Positions 47,328-58,669 of a stretch of 64,000 nucleotides of DNA are shown piece by piece. Each line of letters starts with the position of its first letter. Positions within the stretch are counted from its first letter, which is position 1. The DNA lies in assembly GCA_000430305.1 (NCBI GenBank), contig ASZZ01000002.1:62001-126000 (forward strand), written 5' to 3'. The DNA is from Streptococcus mitis 17/34. Lineage in GTDB: Bacteria > Bacillota > Bacilli > Lactobacillales > Streptococcaceae. Below the pieces are notes generated by a model. That model saw only the letters and a list, made by a program, of their open reading frames with translations. It had not been told where the DNA came from and did not search any database. The position numbers and the translations under genes were made by a program.

Positions 47328-47816
47328 CTATTCATCTGATAAGAGGAATTTTATCATCCAGATATTCATAGCTGGGTGGCCGGAGGCGTTAGAAAGTGGT
47401 TGTTGCAATGCTGTAAAACCATAGTGTTGATAGATGGCCACAGCCGTAGCCAGTTCAGTAGAGGTCTCTAGATAAAGCTGTTCATAACCAGCTAAGCAGG
47501 CTTCCTGTAATATCCGCTTTATCAACCTGCTGGAATAACCTTGGCCACGGCTATTTTTAGTGACATACAGTTTTTGTAATTCAGCAATCTTATCGGACAC
47601 AGGTGCAAAGCCACCGCAGCCAACTAGCTGACCTTCATCTTCCAGAACAAAGTAAGCTGCTCTCTCTTGCTGTTGATAATAGTCGGCCAAATGATCTAGA
47701 TGAGAATCAAAGTAGACAGTTCCTGGTTTGTCAAGCCCGAATTCTTCTAGGCTAGCTCGAATGAGCTGCGCTACAGCTGAATTGTCTCTTACTTCCATCG
47801 GCCGTAAGTTCATCAT
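47328..47816 (-). CDS. GNAT-family N-acetyltransferase
   Basis: A 162-residue acetyltransferase of the GNAT fold with the acetyl-CoA-binding motif KNSRGQGYSSRLIKRIL (R/Q-x-x-G-x-G/A form) and a C-terminal beta strand region YEQLYLETSTELATAVAIYQHYGF. The acceptor cannot be told. It starts 28 bases after the gdhA stop on the same strand with a GGAGGA-like site (TCCTCC on the plus strand at 47820), so it may be cotranscribed with gdhA. It sits precisely between two copies of the gdhA tail, suggesting insertion at the end of gdhA. Confidence 0.88.
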   Translation of the reverse strand: MMNLRPMEVRDNSAVAQLIRASLEEFGLDKPGTVYFDSHLDHLADYYQQQERAAYFVLEDEGQLVGCGGFAPVSDKIAELQKLYVTKNSRGQGYSSRLIKRILQEACLAGYEQLYLETSTELATAVAIYQHYGFTALQQPLSNASGHPAMNIWMIKFLLSDE

Positions 47817-47844
47817 TTGTCCTCCGATAGGATGTATTGACTAA

Positions 47845-49284
<1,440 letters not shown>

Positions 49285-49419
49285 CTATCAATTTAGTTTT
49301 AGGACTTTTTGAAAATCTATAAAAATACGAACGTTTTTCTTTGAAATATCTTTCTAAAAGAGAAATTGTGAAAATATGGTATAATATTAGCAATAAAAGG
49401 AATCTGGAGGATCAGAATC

Positions 49420-50355
49420 ATGGTATCAACGAAAACACAAATTGCTGGTTTTGCGTTTGACAATTGCTTGATGAATGCAGCAGGTGTGGCTTGTATGACG
49501 ATAGAAGAGCTAGAGGGGGTTAAAAACTCAGTGGCAGGAACCTTTGTCACGAAGACAGCGACCTTGGACTTTCGTCAGGGAAATCCTGAACCACGTTATC
49601 AGGATGTTCCACTTGGTTCTATCAACTCCATGGGCTTGCCAAATAATGGCTTAGATTATTATCTGGACTATCTTTTGGACTTACAGGAAAAAGAACCAAA
49701 CCGAACTTTCTTCTTATCTTTAGTTGGCATGTCTCCAGAAGAAACACATACCATCTTGAAAAGAGTTCAAGAGAGTGAATTTCGTGGTCTGACTGAGATA
49801 AACCTTTCTTGTCCAAATGTTCCAGGTAAACCTCAGATTGCCTATGATTTTGAGACAACTGACCGAATTTTGTCAGAAGTATTTGCCTACTTTACCAAAC
49901 CTCTTGGAATTAAATTGCCACCATATTTTGATATTGTTCACTTTGATCAAGCGGCAGCTATTTTCAACAAATATCCGCTCAAGTTTGTCAACTGCGTTAA
50001 CTCAATCGGAAACGGTCTTTATATAGAAGATGAGTCGGTCGTGATTCGTCCTAAGAATGGTTTTGGTGGGATTGGTGGAGAGTATATCAAACCGACTGCT
50101 TTAGCCAATGTTCACGCTTTCTACCAACGCTTAAATCCTCAAATCCAAATCATTGGAACAGGTGGCGTTCTGACTGGTCGTGATGCCTTTGAACATATCC
50201 TCTGTGGAGCGAGTATGGTGCAGATAGGTACTACTCTTCACAAAGAAGGCGTCGGTGCTTTCGAACGTATTACCAATGAACTGAAAGAAATCATGGCGGA
50301 AAAAGGGTACGAAAGCATAGAAGATTTCCGTGGGAAATTGCGCTATATCGATTAA
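49420..50355 (+). CDS. pyrD: Dihydroorotate dehydrogenase, class 1A (fumarate-type)
   Basis: Oxidises dihydroorotate to orotate in UMP synthesis; class 1A enzymes are soluble FMN homodimers that use fumarate. The 311 residues show [10 protein letters not shown]-type N terminus ([11 protein letters not shown]), [19 protein letters not shown], the class 1A active-site Cys in [21 protein letters not shown] and [17 protein letters not shown]. No pyrK partner is present, as expected for class 1A. ATG 49420 follows TGGAGGATC, with a TATAAT box at 49379. Confidence 0.95.
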   Translation: MVSTKTQIAGFAFDNCLMNAAGVACMTIEELEGVKNSVAGTFVTKTATLDFRQGNPEPRYQDVPLGSINSMGLPNNGLDYYLDYLLDLQEKEPNRTFFLSLVGMSPEETHTILKRVQESEFRGLTEINLSCPNVPGKPQIAYDFETTDRILSEVFAYFTKPLGIKLPPYFDIVHFDQAAAIFNKYPLKFVNCVNSIGNGLYIEDESVVIRPKNGFGGIGGEYIKPTALANVHAFYQRLNPQIQIIGTGGVLTGRDAFEHILCGASMVQIGTTLHKEGVGAFERITNELKEIMAEKGYESIEDFRGKLRYID

Positions 50356-50387
50356 ATGAACCAAAAAATCAGAAGAAAGGAGAGAAG

Positions 50388-51425
50388 ATGCTAGCCATTG
50401 AAGAAAGTCAGAAGTTGACTTTATCAAATTTACCTAACCTGAGCCTTTTTACAGGGACAGATCAGGGCCAGTTTGAAGTGATGAAGAGTCAGGTATTGAA
50501 ACAGATTGGTTATGATTCTGCAGATCTCAACTTTGCCTACTTTGATATGAAAGAAGTGGTCTATAAGGATGTGGAACTGGAGTTGGTCAGCCTTCCTTTC
50601 TTTGCGGATGAGAAAATCGTGATATTAGACCATTTTGTTGATATCACAACAGCCAAAAAACGCTTTTTAACAGATGATGAGCTCAAGTCGTTTGAAGAAT
50701 ACCTTGATAACCCTTCGCCAACAACCAAGTTGTTGATCTTTGCAGAAGGAAAACTGGACAGCAAAAGACGGTTGGTTAAATTACTTAAGCGTGATGCCAA
50801 GGTTTTTGACGCAGTAGAAGCCAAAGAACAAGAATTGCGCCAGTATTTCCAAAAGTGGAGCCAGAAACAAGGTCTGCAGTTTGTGGGGCAATCCTTTGAA
50901 AATCTACTTATCAAATCTGGTTTTCAATTTAGCGAAATCCAGAAAAATCTGCTCTTTTTACAGTCCTATAAGGCGGATTCTGTTATAGAGGAAGAGGATA
51001 TTGTCAACGCAATTCCTAAGACCTTACAGGATAATATTTTTGATTTAACTCAGTTTATTCTGACTAAAAAGATGGATCAGGCGCGAGATTTAGTTAGAGA
51101 CTTGACCTTGCAAGGGGAAGACGAAATTAAGCTCATAGCTGTCATGTTAGGACAATTTCGGACTTTTACTCAGGTGAAGATTTTGGCGGAGTCTGGGCAA
51201 ACAGAAGCGCAGATTGCAAGTAGTTTAGGTAGTTATCTGGGACGGACTCCCAATCCCTATCAAATTAAGTTTGCGCTGAGAGATTCGCGAGGACTTTCCT
51301 TGAGCTTTTTGAAGCAAGTTATTTTCTATTTAATTGAGACAGACTATCAGATTAAAACAGGTCTTTATGAAAAAGGTTTCCTTTTTGAAAAGGCACTCTT
51401 ACAGATTGCTAGTCAGGTAAATTGA
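50388..51425 (+). CDS. holA: DNA polymerase III delta subunit
   Basis: Clamp-loader subunit that opens the beta sliding clamp. The 345 residues have the AAA+-like N-terminal part (LSLFTGTDQGQFEVMK in place of a functional P-loop), PFFADEKIVILDHF with the clamp-binding wedge, and the C-terminal collar LSLSFLKQVIFYLIETDYQIKTG. ATG follows AAAGGAG, 32 bases after pyrD. A terminator follows. Confidence 0.93.
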   Translation: MLAIEESQKLTLSNLPNLSLFTGTDQGQFEVMKSQVLKQIGYDSADLNFAYFDMKEVVYKDVELELVSLPFFADEKIVILDHFVDITTAKKRFLTDDELKSFEEYLDNPSPTTKLLIFAEGKLDSKRRLVKLLKRDAKVFDAVEAKEQELRQYFQKWSQKQGLQFVGQSFENLLIKSGFQFSEIQKNLLFLQSYKADSVIEEEDIVNAIPKTLQDNIFDLTQFILTKKMDQARDLVRDLTLQGEDEIKLIAVMLGQFRTFTQVKILAESGQTEAQIASSLGSYLGRTPNPYQIKFALRDSRGLSLSFLKQVIFYLIETDYQIKTGLYEKGFLFEKALLQIASQVN

Positions 51426-51442
51426 TATTTTTCTGAAACTAC

Positions 51443-51477
51443 AACCCGCGTCAGGATTATCTTGTCGCGGGTTTCTT
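51443..51477 (+). terminator. Terminator after holA
   Basis: AACCCGCG and CGCGGGTT around a 15-base loop, then TCTTG. Confidence 0.75.
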
Positions 51478-51598
51478 GATGATTTGCTTATTTTATTAGA
51501 AAGTATTTCAATGATTTCCTTATCTATAAGCAAAAAACTTGAAAAAAGTGAATGTTTGCGTTATCATTTTCATATAGAAAGAAAAAGAGGTATTACAG

Positions 51599-52204
51599 AT
51601 GGCTATTATCTTACCAGATCTTCCATATGCATACGATGCTTTGGAACCATACATCGATGCGGAAACAATGCACTTGCACCATGACAAACACCATCAAACT
51701 TATGTCAACAATGCCAATGCAGCTCTTGAAAAACATCCTGAAATCGGTGAAGACCTTGAAGCCTTGCTTGCTGATGTAGACTCTATCCCAGCTGATATCC
51801 GTCAAGCACTTATCAACAATGGTGGTGGACACTTGAACCACGCTCTTTTCTGGGAATTGATGACTCCTGAAAAAACAGCTCCATCAGCAGAACTTGCAGC
51901 AGCAATCGATGCAACATTTGGTTCATTTGAAGACTTCCAAGCAGCCTTCACTGCAGCAGCAACAACTCGATTCGGTTCTGGATGGGCATGGCTGGTTGTT
52001 AACAAAGAAGGTAAACTTGAAGTGACTTCAACAGCAAACCAAGACACACCAATCTCAGAAGGTAAAAAACCAATCTTGGGCTTGGACGTTTGGGAACATG
52101 CTTACTACGTGAAATACCGTAACGTGCGTCCTGACTACATCAAAGCTTTCTTCTCAGTGATTAACTGGAACAAAGTAGATGAATTGTACGCAGCTGCTAA
52201 ATAA
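51599..52204 (+). CDS. sodA: Superoxide dismutase (manganese-type)
   Basis: Removes superoxide. In its 201 residues are the metal ligands: His in [16 protein letters not shown] (two helices), Asp and His in [16 protein letters not shown], and GSGWAWLVV and NQDTPISEG of the Fe/Mn family. Mn use is inferred from streptococcal relatives. ATG is preceded by a weak AAAAAGAGG. Terminators follow. Confidence 0.97.
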   Translation: MAIILPDLPYAYDALEPYIDAETMHLHHDKHHQTYVNNANAALEKHPEIGEDLEALLADVDSIPADIRQALINNGGGHLNHALFWELMTPEKTAPSAELAAAIDATFGSFEDFQAAFTAAATTRFGSGWAWLVVNKEGKLEVTSTANQDTPISEGKKPILGLDVWEHAYYVKYRNVRPDYIKAFFSVINWNKVDELYAAAK

Positions 52205-52213
52205 TGATAGTTG

Positions 52214-52240
52214 GAGGGAAGAATTGTTCTTCTCTTTTTT
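52214..52240 (+). terminator. Terminator after sodA
   Basis: GAAGAA and TTCTTC with a short loop, then TCTTTTTT. Confidence 0.75.
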
Positions 52241-52255
52241 AGGTTATATGATTCG

Positions 52256-52282
52256 AGTCTGACAAAATCGTCAGACTTTTTT
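52256..52282 (+). terminator. Second terminator after sodA
   Basis: AGTCTGAC, loop AAAATC, GTCAGACT, then TTTTT: strong and symmetrical. Confidence 0.85.
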
Positions 52283-52360
52283 CATTTTTATGAGAAACGT
52301 GCTAAGTGCTAGAAATTATGGTAGAATAAAGTATTAAGTAATCGTGGAAAAAGGATATCT

Positions 52361-52891
52361 ATGCGAAAAGAAATTGCACCTGAATTATACAACTATAACA
52401 AGTTTCCTGGTCCTGAGTTCCATTTACACGGGGACAAGGTCGAAACGGAAGGGATAGCTTTTTCCTTGGTGGAAAATATCAAGGATGCCTTTGATGTGAC
52501 GGCTTTTAATCAGCGTTTTTCAGAAGTCTTAACCAAGTTTGATTATATCGTTGGGGACTGGAGTAATGAGCAGCTTCGCCTACGAGGGTTTTACAAGGAT
52601 GACCGAACAGAGGAAAATCTTGAAAAAATCAGTCGTTTACAAGACTATCTTTTAGAGTATTGTAGTTATGGTTGTGCCTATTTTGTCCTAGAAAATGAAG
52701 CCCCTAAGCGCGCATCATTTGACAAGAAAATGCGCAAGAAGGAAGAAGAACCACCTTCTAGAAAAGGAAAGAAACCGGCTCAAACCAAACGAAAATCGAA
52801 TGCAGATAAGAAAAATAGACGTCGTCAGAAAGACCAGCATTCTCAGAAAGAGGACAAGGGACAACGTCATTTTGTCATTCGTCAGAAGTGA
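52361..52891 (+). CDS. YutD-like protein (DUF1027)
   Basis: A 176-residue protein of the YutD family with an N-terminal folded part (about 1-118, NKFPGPEFHLHGDKVETEG, DYIVGDWSNEQLRLRGFY) and a basic, low-complexity tail (about 119-176, Lys/Arg-rich). The function is unknown; the tail suggests nucleic-acid or ribosome contact. It is followed 20 bases later by rlmN in the same direction, a pairing frequent in streptococci. Confidence 0.85.
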   Translation: MRKEIAPELYNYNKFPGPEFHLHGDKVETEGIAFSLVENIKDAFDVTAFNQRFSEVLTKFDYIVGDWSNEQLRLRGFYKDDRTEENLEKISRLQDYLLEYCSYGCAYFVLENEAPKRASFDKKMRKKEEEPPSRKGKKPAQTKRKSNADKKNRRRQKDQHSQKEDKGQRHFVIRQK

Positions 52892-52911
52892 GTAGAGAAT
52901 AAGGAGAAGAA

Positions 52912-53997
52912 ATGAAACCGTCAATTTATAGTTTAACACGTCAAACCATGCAGGAATGGGTATTGGAGCAAGGAGAAAAGAAATTCCGTGCAGATCAAAT
53001 CTGGGAATGGCTTTACCGTAAACGTGTGCAGTCATTTGAAGAAATGACCAACCTTTCAAAAGATTTGATTGCTAAGCTCAATGACCAGTTTGTGGTCAAT
53101 CCCTTGAAACAGCGTATCGTTCAAGAATCTGCTGATGGCACTGTCAAATATCTCTTTGAGTTGCCTGATGGTATGTTGATTGAGACTGTACTCATGCGTC
53201 AACACTATGGTTTGTCAGTCTGTGTGACCACTCAGGTCGGCTGTAATATCGGTTGTACCTTCTGTGCCTCTGGTTTGATCAAGAAACAACGCGACCTCAA
53301 TAATGGGGAAATCGTAGCGCAGATCATGCTGGTTCAGAAATATTTTGATGAACGTGGTCAGGACGAACGCGTCAGCCATATTGTTGTCATGGGAATTGGT
53401 GAACCCTTTGATAACTACAACAATGTCTTGAATTTCGTTCGTACTATCAATGATGATAAGGGAATGGCCATCGGTGCTCGTCACATTACGGTTTCAACTT
53501 CAGGTTTGGCCCATAAAATTCGTGATTTTGCTAATGAAGGAGTTCAGGTCAATCTTGCTGTTTCTCTTCACGCACCCAATAATGAATTGCGTTCAAGCAT
53601 CATGAAGATTAACCGTGCCTTTCCGATTGAAAAACTCTTCGCAGCTATTGAGTACTACATCGAAACAACCAACCGTCGTGTAACCTTTGAATATATCATG
53701 CTCAATGAAGTCAACGACGGTGTTGAACAGGCCTTAGAATTGGCTGAATTACTCAAGAACATCAAGAAATTGTCTTATGTAAACTTGATTCCTTATAACC
53801 CAGTTAGTGAGCATGACCAATATAGCCGTAGTCCAAAAGAGCGCGTCATGGCCTTCTATGATACGCTTAAGAAAAAAGGGGTTAACTGTGTTGTTCGTCA
53901 AGAACATGGTACTGATATTGATGCAGCCTGTGGACAATTGCGTTCTAATACAATGAAACGTGACCGCCAGAAAGCAGTCGCAGCAGTCAATCCTTAA
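52912..53997 (+). CDS. rlmN: Dual-specificity 23S rRNA/tRNA A2 methyltransferase (radical SAM)
   Basis: Makes 2-methyladenosine at A2503 of 23S rRNA and A37 of some tRNAs. The 361 residues contain the radical-SAM cluster [36 protein letters not shown] and the C-terminal catalytic Cys in [19 protein letters not shown] follows AAGGAG. Its stop overlaps the vanZ-like start by one base. Confidence 0.97.
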   Translation: MKPSIYSLTRQTMQEWVLEQGEKKFRADQIWEWLYRKRVQSFEEMTNLSKDLIAKLNDQFVVNPLKQRIVQESADGTVKYLFELPDGMLIETVLMRQHYGLSVCVTTQVGCNIGCTFCASGLIKKQRDLNNGEIVAQIMLVQKYFDERGQDERVSHIVVMGIGEPFDNYNNVLNFVRTINDDKGMAIGARHITVSTSGLAHKIRDFANEGVQVNLAVSLHAPNNELRSSIMKINRAFPIEKLFAAIEYYIETTNRRVTFEYIMLNEVNDGVEQALELAELLKNIKKLSYVNLIPYNPVSEHDQYSRSPKERVMAFYDTLKKKGVNCVVRQEHGTDIDAACGQLRSNTMKRDRQKAVAAVNP

Positions 53998-54479
53998 TGA
54001 TGAAGAAAACTCATAATCATATTTTGGTCTGGGGAGTCATTTTCTATAGCATTTGTATCGTCTACTTTTGTTTTACTCCTCAAGAACATTCTCCCGTAGG
54101 AGTGGAAACTCCAGGTATTCAGCATCTTGGACGCCTGGTTTTTCTTTTGACTCCTTTCAATTCTTTCTGGAAACTGGGCGAAGTGAGTGATATGAGACAA
54201 TTAAGCTGGATTTTTTTACAAAATATCCTCAATCTCTTCTTGCTTTTTCCTCTGATCTTTCAACTTATTTATCTCTTTCCAAATTTACGGAAAACAAAAA
54301 GAGTTCTTCTTTTCAGTTTTCTAGTGAGTCTTGGAATTGAGTGTACGCAGTTAGTCTTAGATTTTTTCTTTGATTTCAATCGCGTCTTTGAGATTGATGA
54401 TTTGTGGACCAATACCTTGGGTGGCTATTTGGCTTGGCTACTCTATAAACAATTACATAAAAACAAAATAAGGAATTAA
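53997..54479 (+). CDS. VanZ-like membrane protein
   Basis: A 160-residue membrane protein with about four hydrophobic segments and the VanZ family motif, including FTPQEHSP near the first segment, and GIECTQLVLDFFFD...EIDDLWTNTLGGYLAW. VanZ confers slight teicoplanin resistance in enterococci, but most relatives have no known role. It starts at the rlmN stop (TAATGATG) and is followed by the ABC-F gene after one base. Confidence 0.87.
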   Translation: MMKKTHNHILVWGVIFYSICIVYFCFTPQEHSPVGVETPGIQHLGRLVFLLTPFNSFWKLGEVSDMRQLSWIFLQNILNLFLLFPLIFQLIYLFPNLRKTKRVLLFSFLVSLGIECTQLVLDFFFDFNRVFEIDDLWTNTLGGYLAWLLYKQLHKNKIRN

Positions 54480-54480
54480 A

Positions 54481-56022
54481 ATGAGTATTTTAGAAGTTAA
54501 AAATCTGAGTCACGGTTTTGGTGACCGTGCAATTTTTGAAGATGTGTCCTTCCGTCTCCTAAAGGGAGAACATATCGGTCTGGTCGGTGCCAATGGTGAA
54601 GGGAAATCAACCTTTATGAGTATTGTGACTGGTAAGATGTTGCCAGACGAAGGGAAAGTTGAGTGGTCCAAATATGTGACTGCTGGCTATCTGGACCAGC
54701 ACTCGGTCCTTGCTGAAGGACAATCGGTTCGCGATGTTCTCCGTACTGCTTTTGATGAACTTTTCAAAGCAGAAGCCCGTATCAATGACCTTTATATGGA
54801 AATGGCTGAAGACGGAGCGGATGTTGATGCTCTCATGGAAGAAGTGGGAGAACTCCAAGACCGTTTGGAGAGTCGTGATTTCTATACCTTGGATGCTAAG
54901 ATTGATGAAGTGGCGCGTGCCCTTGGTGTCATGGACTTTGGAATGGATACGGATGTAACCTCTTTGTCAGGTGGACAAAGAACTAAGGTACTTTTGGCTA
55001 AGCTTCTCCTTGAAAAGCCAGATATCTTACTTTTGGATGAGCCGACCAACTACTTGGATGCTGAGCATATTGACTGGCTCAAGCGCTATCTCCAAAACTA
55101 TGAAAATGCATTTGTCCTCATTTCACACGATATTCCATTCCTAAATGATGTTATTAATATTGTCTATCATGTGGAAAATCAACAGCTGACGCGTTATTCT
55201 GGTGACTACTACCAGTTTCAAGAAGTTTATGCCATGAAGAAATCTCAGTTGGAGGCAGCTTATGAACGTCAGCAGAAAGAGATTGCCGACCTCAAGGACT
55301 TCGTCGCTCGAAACAAAGCGCGTGTTGCAACACGAAACATGGCCATGTCTCGTCAGAAAAAATTGGATAAGATGGATATTATCGAACTCCAAAGTGAGAA
55401 ACCAAAACCATCCTTTGATTTCAAACCAGCTCGTACGCCAGGGCGCTTTATCTTCCAAGCCAAGGATTTGCAGATTGGTTATGACCGTCCTCTTACTAAG
55501 CCTTTGAATCTTACCTTTGAACGCAATCAAAAGGTTGCTATTATCGGAGCAAATGGTATCGGGAAAACAACTCTCTTGAAGTCTCTCTTGGGTATTATTC
55601 CGCCAATCGCTGGGGAAGTTGAACGCGGTGATTACCTAGAACTTGGATACTTTGAACAGGAAGTAGAAGGGGGCAATCGCCAAACCCCACTTGAAGCTGT
55701 CTGGAATGCCTTTCCTGCCCTTAACCAAGCAGAAGTTCGTGCAGCCCTTGCCCGTTGTGGTCTGACAACCAAGCATATCGAAAGCCAAATTCAGGTTTTG
55801 TCAGGTGGGGAACAAGCCAAGGTTCGTTTCTGTCTCTTGATGAATCGTGAAAACAATGTGTTAGTACTTGACGAGCCGACCAACCATTTGGATGTGGATG
55901 CCAAGGATGAACTCAAACGCGCTCTCAAAGAATACAAGGGATCGATTCTTATGGTCTGCCACGAACCAGACTTTTATGAAGGCTGGATGGACCAAATCTG
56001 GGATTTTAATAATCTAACTTAA
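54481..56022 (+). CDS. ABC-F family ATPase (YbiT/YkpA-like)
   Basis: A soluble twin-ATPase of the ABC-F group, which acts on ribosomes. Of its 513 residues, the first half has GANGEGKST, LSGGQRTKV and LLLDEPTNYLD, the second GANGIGKTT, LSGGEQAKV and LDEPTNHLD, joined by the charged linker (about 250-300, YERQQKEIADLKDFVARNK). There are no membrane segments, so it is not a transporter. Assignment to the YbiT subgroup is from overall pattern and is tentative. Confidence 0.92.
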   Translation: MSILEVKNLSHGFGDRAIFEDVSFRLLKGEHIGLVGANGEGKSTFMSIVTGKMLPDEGKVEWSKYVTAGYLDQHSVLAEGQSVRDVLRTAFDELFKAEARINDLYMEMAEDGADVDALMEEVGELQDRLESRDFYTLDAKIDEVARALGVMDFGMDTDVTSLSGGQRTKVLLAKLLLEKPDILLLDEPTNYLDAEHIDWLKRYLQNYENAFVLISHDIPFLNDVINIVYHVENQQLTRYSGDYYQFQEVYAMKKSQLEAAYERQQKEIADLKDFVARNKARVATRNMAMSRQKKLDKMDIIELQSEKPKPSFDFKPARTPGRFIFQAKDLQIGYDRPLTKPLNLTFERNQKVAIIGANGIGKTTLLKSLLGIIPPIAGEVERGDYLELGYFEQEVEGGNRQTPLEAVWNAFPALNQAEVRAALARCGLTTKHIESQIQVLSGGEQAKVRFCLLMNRENNVLVLDEPTNHLDVDAKDELKRALKEYKGSILMVCHEPDFYEGWMDQIWDFNNLT

Positions 56023-56037
56023 TAATAAGTATAAAAG

Positions 56038-56072
56038 AAATACAGTACCGAATGTGGATACTGTATTTTTGG
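56038..56072. terminator. Bidirectional terminator between ABC-F gene and slrA
   Basis: AAATACAGTA and TACTGTATTTTT around 11 bases, with A and T tracts on either side; the genes converge here. Confidence 0.88.
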
Positions 56073-56076
56073 GTTT

Positions 56077-56880
56077 TTAAGATTTAAAATCGTAGTCTTT
56101 CACTACTTCGATACTATCGATAGTAATAGCAGTAGTTGGTTTGTCTTTTTCATCTTTTTCGGCTTTAGCAATCTTATCTACAACATCCATACCGTCAATC
56201 ACTTGGCCAAAGACTGGGTGTTTGCCATCTAGACTAGGGTTTCCCCCTTCTTTATAGGCTTCGATGATTTTCTTTGGATACTTGCTTGTAGGGAGTTTAG
56301 CAGAGGTATCTGTAGAGTTTTGGTTGATAAAGAATTGACTACCATTGGTATTTGGTTGACCAGTATTTGCCATCGCAAGAGCACCACGGATGTTATAAAG
56401 ATAAGGAGTAATCTCATTTTTGAAACCAGTTCCCTTGTCCTTAGTTTTATCCTTGTCATGCCAGATAGACTGACCACCTGTACCATCTCCCTTTGGATCT
56501 CCAGTTTGGACCATAAAGCCATCGATGACACGGTGGAAGGTAATGCCGTTATAGTAGCCTTCTTTGGCATGAGTGAGGAAGTTTTCAACTGCTAGAGGAG
56601 CCAGTTTAGGGAAGAGTTTAATGCGGATATCACCTTGACTTGTGTGGAGAATTAATTCGGCTTCATCTTCAGCAACTTCCTTAGAAAGTTGAGGGAAATT
56701 GGCATTCTCATTTGTTAAAGCATCGTTTAAGTCATTGGCTGATTGGGCTGCTGCTTTGGAGCTCTCTTCAGCAGCAAGACTTGAATCTACATAATCATCA
56801 CCACGAAGACTACGTTGGATGCTACTACATCCAGCTAGGGCTACAGTAGATAGTAAAAGAAGGGTTGCTAGTTTTTTCAT
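56077..56880 (-). CDS. slrA: Cyclophilin-type peptidyl-prolyl isomerase lipoprotein SlrA
   Basis: Lipid-anchored proline isomerase at the outer face of the membrane; SlrA of pneumococcus contributes to colonisation. The 267 residues have a lipoprotein signal ([20 protein letters not shown], lipidated Cys at 18), a linker rich in Ala, Ser and acidic residues, then the cyclophilin domain from about 75 with [39 protein letters not shown] and [18 protein letters not shown] ribosome-binding site GAGAGGATC precedes the start on the minus strand. Confidence 0.96.
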   Translation of the reverse strand: MKKLATLLLLSTVALAGCSSIQRSLRGDDYVDSSLAAEESSKAAAQSANDLNDALTNENANFPQLSKEVAEDEAELILHTSQGDIRIKLFPKLAPLAVENFLTHAKEGYYNGITFHRVIDGFMVQTGDPKGDGTGGQSIWHDKDKTKDKGTGFKNEITPYLYNIRGALAMANTGQPNTNGSQFFINQNSTDTSAKLPTSKYPKKIIEAYKEGGNPSLDGKHPVFGQVIDGMDVVDKIAKAEKDEKDKPTTAITIDSIEVVKDYDFKS

Positions 56881-56987
56881 TCTGATCCTCTCAAAAATTC
56901 ATTTCTACCATTGTACCTAAAAGGAAGGGGATTTCAAATATTAGTGACAAGGTAGTTTTACAGTAAAGTAACCAAAAAGTCGCTTGA

Positions 56988-57521
56988 TTAGAGATTTTTC
57001 TTTGGATGACGGTCGATAATTTCCTGGTACTGTTCCAGTATCTGCTCTCCCTTTGGAGTCAATTTGTAGCCACGAATTGAAAAGTGACTTGCTAATTCTT
57101 CTTCTGAAAAGTGGTCATGAAGGGCTTGGTCTAGATCGGCAGCCTTCATCTTAGATAGTCCTGTAATTCCCTTGCTTTTCAAAATATTCTTTTTCATTGT
57201 AGTATTCAGATGGTCAAGTGAATCAAAAGCAGTTTCAATGACAGTATAACCATTTTCTACTAGAGTTTTTAGATGTTTTGGGGCATCAATGCCATAAGTA
57301 TACTCAAAGTATTTAGGAAACCAGGTTTCAGTGGTAAAAGTACCAAACTGGATTCTCCATAGTAGAATGATATCACCTGCTAGTAAATCATCTGTTAATA
57401 GTTCCATGTTTCGTTTGGGAACAGGCTTGGGATTTAGGAGCCAAGCATCCAAATCTCGTTCAGGAGAGATGAAGGGTTTGACTTGGTGGTCTTTATAAAA
57501 TGTTTCTAAAATAGTATTCAC
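56988..57521 (-). CDS. Uncharacterised 177-residue protein
   Basis: A soluble protein with no signal peptide or membrane segments. I recognise it only as a conserved streptococcal gene next to slrA. The middle has a SAP-like helix pair (NILKSKGITGLSKMKAADL), the sort of motif that can bind DNA, and the N-terminal part has ILLWRIQFGTFTTETWFPKYFEYTYG, rich in aromatic residues. It lies in the same direction as slrA but is separated from it by about 100 bases. Function unknown. Confidence 0.75.
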   Translation of the reverse strand: MNTILETFYKDHQVKPFISPERDLDAWLLNPKPVPKRNMELLTDDLLAGDIILLWRIQFGTFTTETWFPKYFEYTYGIDAPKHLKTLVENGYTVIETAFDSLDHLNTTMKKNILKSKGITGLSKMKAADLDQALHDHFSEEELASHFSIRGYKLTPKGEQILEQYQEIIDRHPKKNL

Positions 57522-57605
57522 GGATAGCCTCTTTCAAATTTTTATTTTCTATTCTAACAAATTTGTAAATGGTTTAAGAATTTTATAGTCTGTCAAGTTT
57601 TTTTC

Positions 57606-57633
57606 TTGACACCTGTCAGAAATCTGCTATAAT
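57606..57633 (+). promoter_or_regulatory. rpsP promoter
   Basis: TTGACA (57606-57611), a 16-base spacer and extended -10 TGCTATAAT (57625-57633). Confidence 0.88.
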
Positions 57634-57697
57634 AGAACATGTGCTAAATAGCTCAGCTATTTCACCGAAATAAAAAATAAGAAAAGAGACTTTAAAA

Positions 57698-57970
57698 ATG
57701 GCAGTTAAAATCCGTTTGACTCGTATGGGTTCTAAGAAAAAACCTTTCTACCGTATCAACGTAGCAGATTCACGTTCACCACGTGACGGACGTTTCATCG
57801 AAACAGTTGGAACTTACAACCCACTTGTTGCTGAAAACCAAGTAACTTTGAAAGAAGACCGCGTTCTTGCATGGTTGGCTGATGGAGCTCAACCTTCAGA
57901 TACAGTTCGTAACATCCTTTCAAAAGAAGGCGTATTGAAGAAATTCCACGATTCTAAATTCTCAAAATAA
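57698..57970 (+). CDS. rpsP: 30S ribosomal protein S16
   Basis: The 90-residue S16 with [20 protein letters not shown], the family signature, at the N terminus. A small-subunit assembly protein. Strong promoter upstream. The KH-domain gene khpA follows after 19 bases, as in many Firmicutes. Confidence 0.98.
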   Translation: MAVKIRLTRMGSKKKPFYRINVADSRSPRDGRFIETVGTYNPLVAENQVTLKEDRVLAWLADGAQPSDTVRNILSKEGVLKKFHDSKFSK

Positions 57971-57989
57971 GTTTAAAGTAGGTTGACAG

Positions 57990-58229
57990 ATGGATACGAT
58001 TGAAAATCTCATTATTGCAATTGTGAAACCCTTGATTTCACAACCAGATGCCTTAACTATCAAGATTGAAGATACACCAGAATTTTTGGAATATCATTTG
58101 GATCTTGATCAAAGCGATGTGGGTCGTGTAATCGGTCGTAAGGGTCGCACTATTTCTGCGATAAGAACGATTGTCTACTCTGTCCCAACTGAAGACAAAA
58201 AAGTAAGAATCGTTATTGACGAAAAATAA
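57990..58229 (+). CDS. khpA: KH-domain RNA-binding protein KhpA
   Basis: A 79-residue protein that is almost entirely one KH domain, with the RNA-binding GXXG loop in [15 protein letters not shown]. In pneumococcus KhpA pairs with KhpB (EloR/Jag) to control cell elongation and many transcripts. Start ATG at 57990 after AGGTTGACAG. Cotranscribed with rpsP. In S. pneumoniae, as I recall, rimM and trmD come soon after, but here 3.5 kb of accessory genes intervene. Confidence 0.94.
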   Translation: MDTIENLIIAIVKPLISQPDALTIKIEDTPEFLEYHLDLDQSDVGRVIGRKGRTISAIRTIVYSVPTEDKKVRIVIDEK

Positions 58230-58234
58230 GAAGG

Positions 58235-58259
58235 GCGGGACGAATGTCTCGCTTTTTTT
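58235..58259 (+). terminator. Terminator after khpA
   Basis: GCGGGAC, loop GAAT, GTCTCGC (one G-T pair), then TTTTTTT. Confidence 0.85.
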
Positions 58260-58279
58260 GAAAGGAATAGAAGAAAGGT

Positions 58280-58597
58280 TTAACGTTTAGACAATTACAA
58301 GACTACCTACTGGAACATTACCAGCAGTCTCGGACCGAGGAAGGTCTTTTTATCAAGCTAGTGGAGGAAGTCGGTGAAGTAGCTGAAGTTTTGAATGATC
58401 GTTCTGGTAGAAAAGAGGGGCTTCAGGATTCTAACGAGTAACTAGCAAAAGAACTGGCTGATGTCATTCACTACACAGTCGCAATTGCAGCCATCAACGA
58501 GATAGATCTAACCAAGACCATTTTTGAAAAAGACAAAGAGGCAGCTATCAAATATCAGCATGAACGAGATTTGGAAGGATTTTTAGAGAATTTCTAA
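58280..58597 (+). pseudogene. MazG-like nucleotide pyrophosphohydrolase, broken
   Basis: A frame reading TFRQLQDYLLEHYQQSRTEE matches the small MazG-like protein that follows khpA in pneumococcus. The metal-binding EEVGEVAEV (E-E-x-x-E) and ELADVIHYTVAI are present. Two defects are seen: TAA at 58439-58441 after DSNE, where relatives continue into LAKELAD, and TTA where the start codon should be (58280), after AAAGG. The second half is still intact to 58597, so the decay is recent. MazG-type enzymes hydrolyse non-canonical or excess NTPs. As written it makes no full protein. Confidence 0.85.
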
Positions 58598-58669
58598 GAG
58601 AATAAGAAATGATTTTTTTCTTATAAAGAAGATTTCACCTATATTGGTCTAGCTAGTAAATAGAAAACA

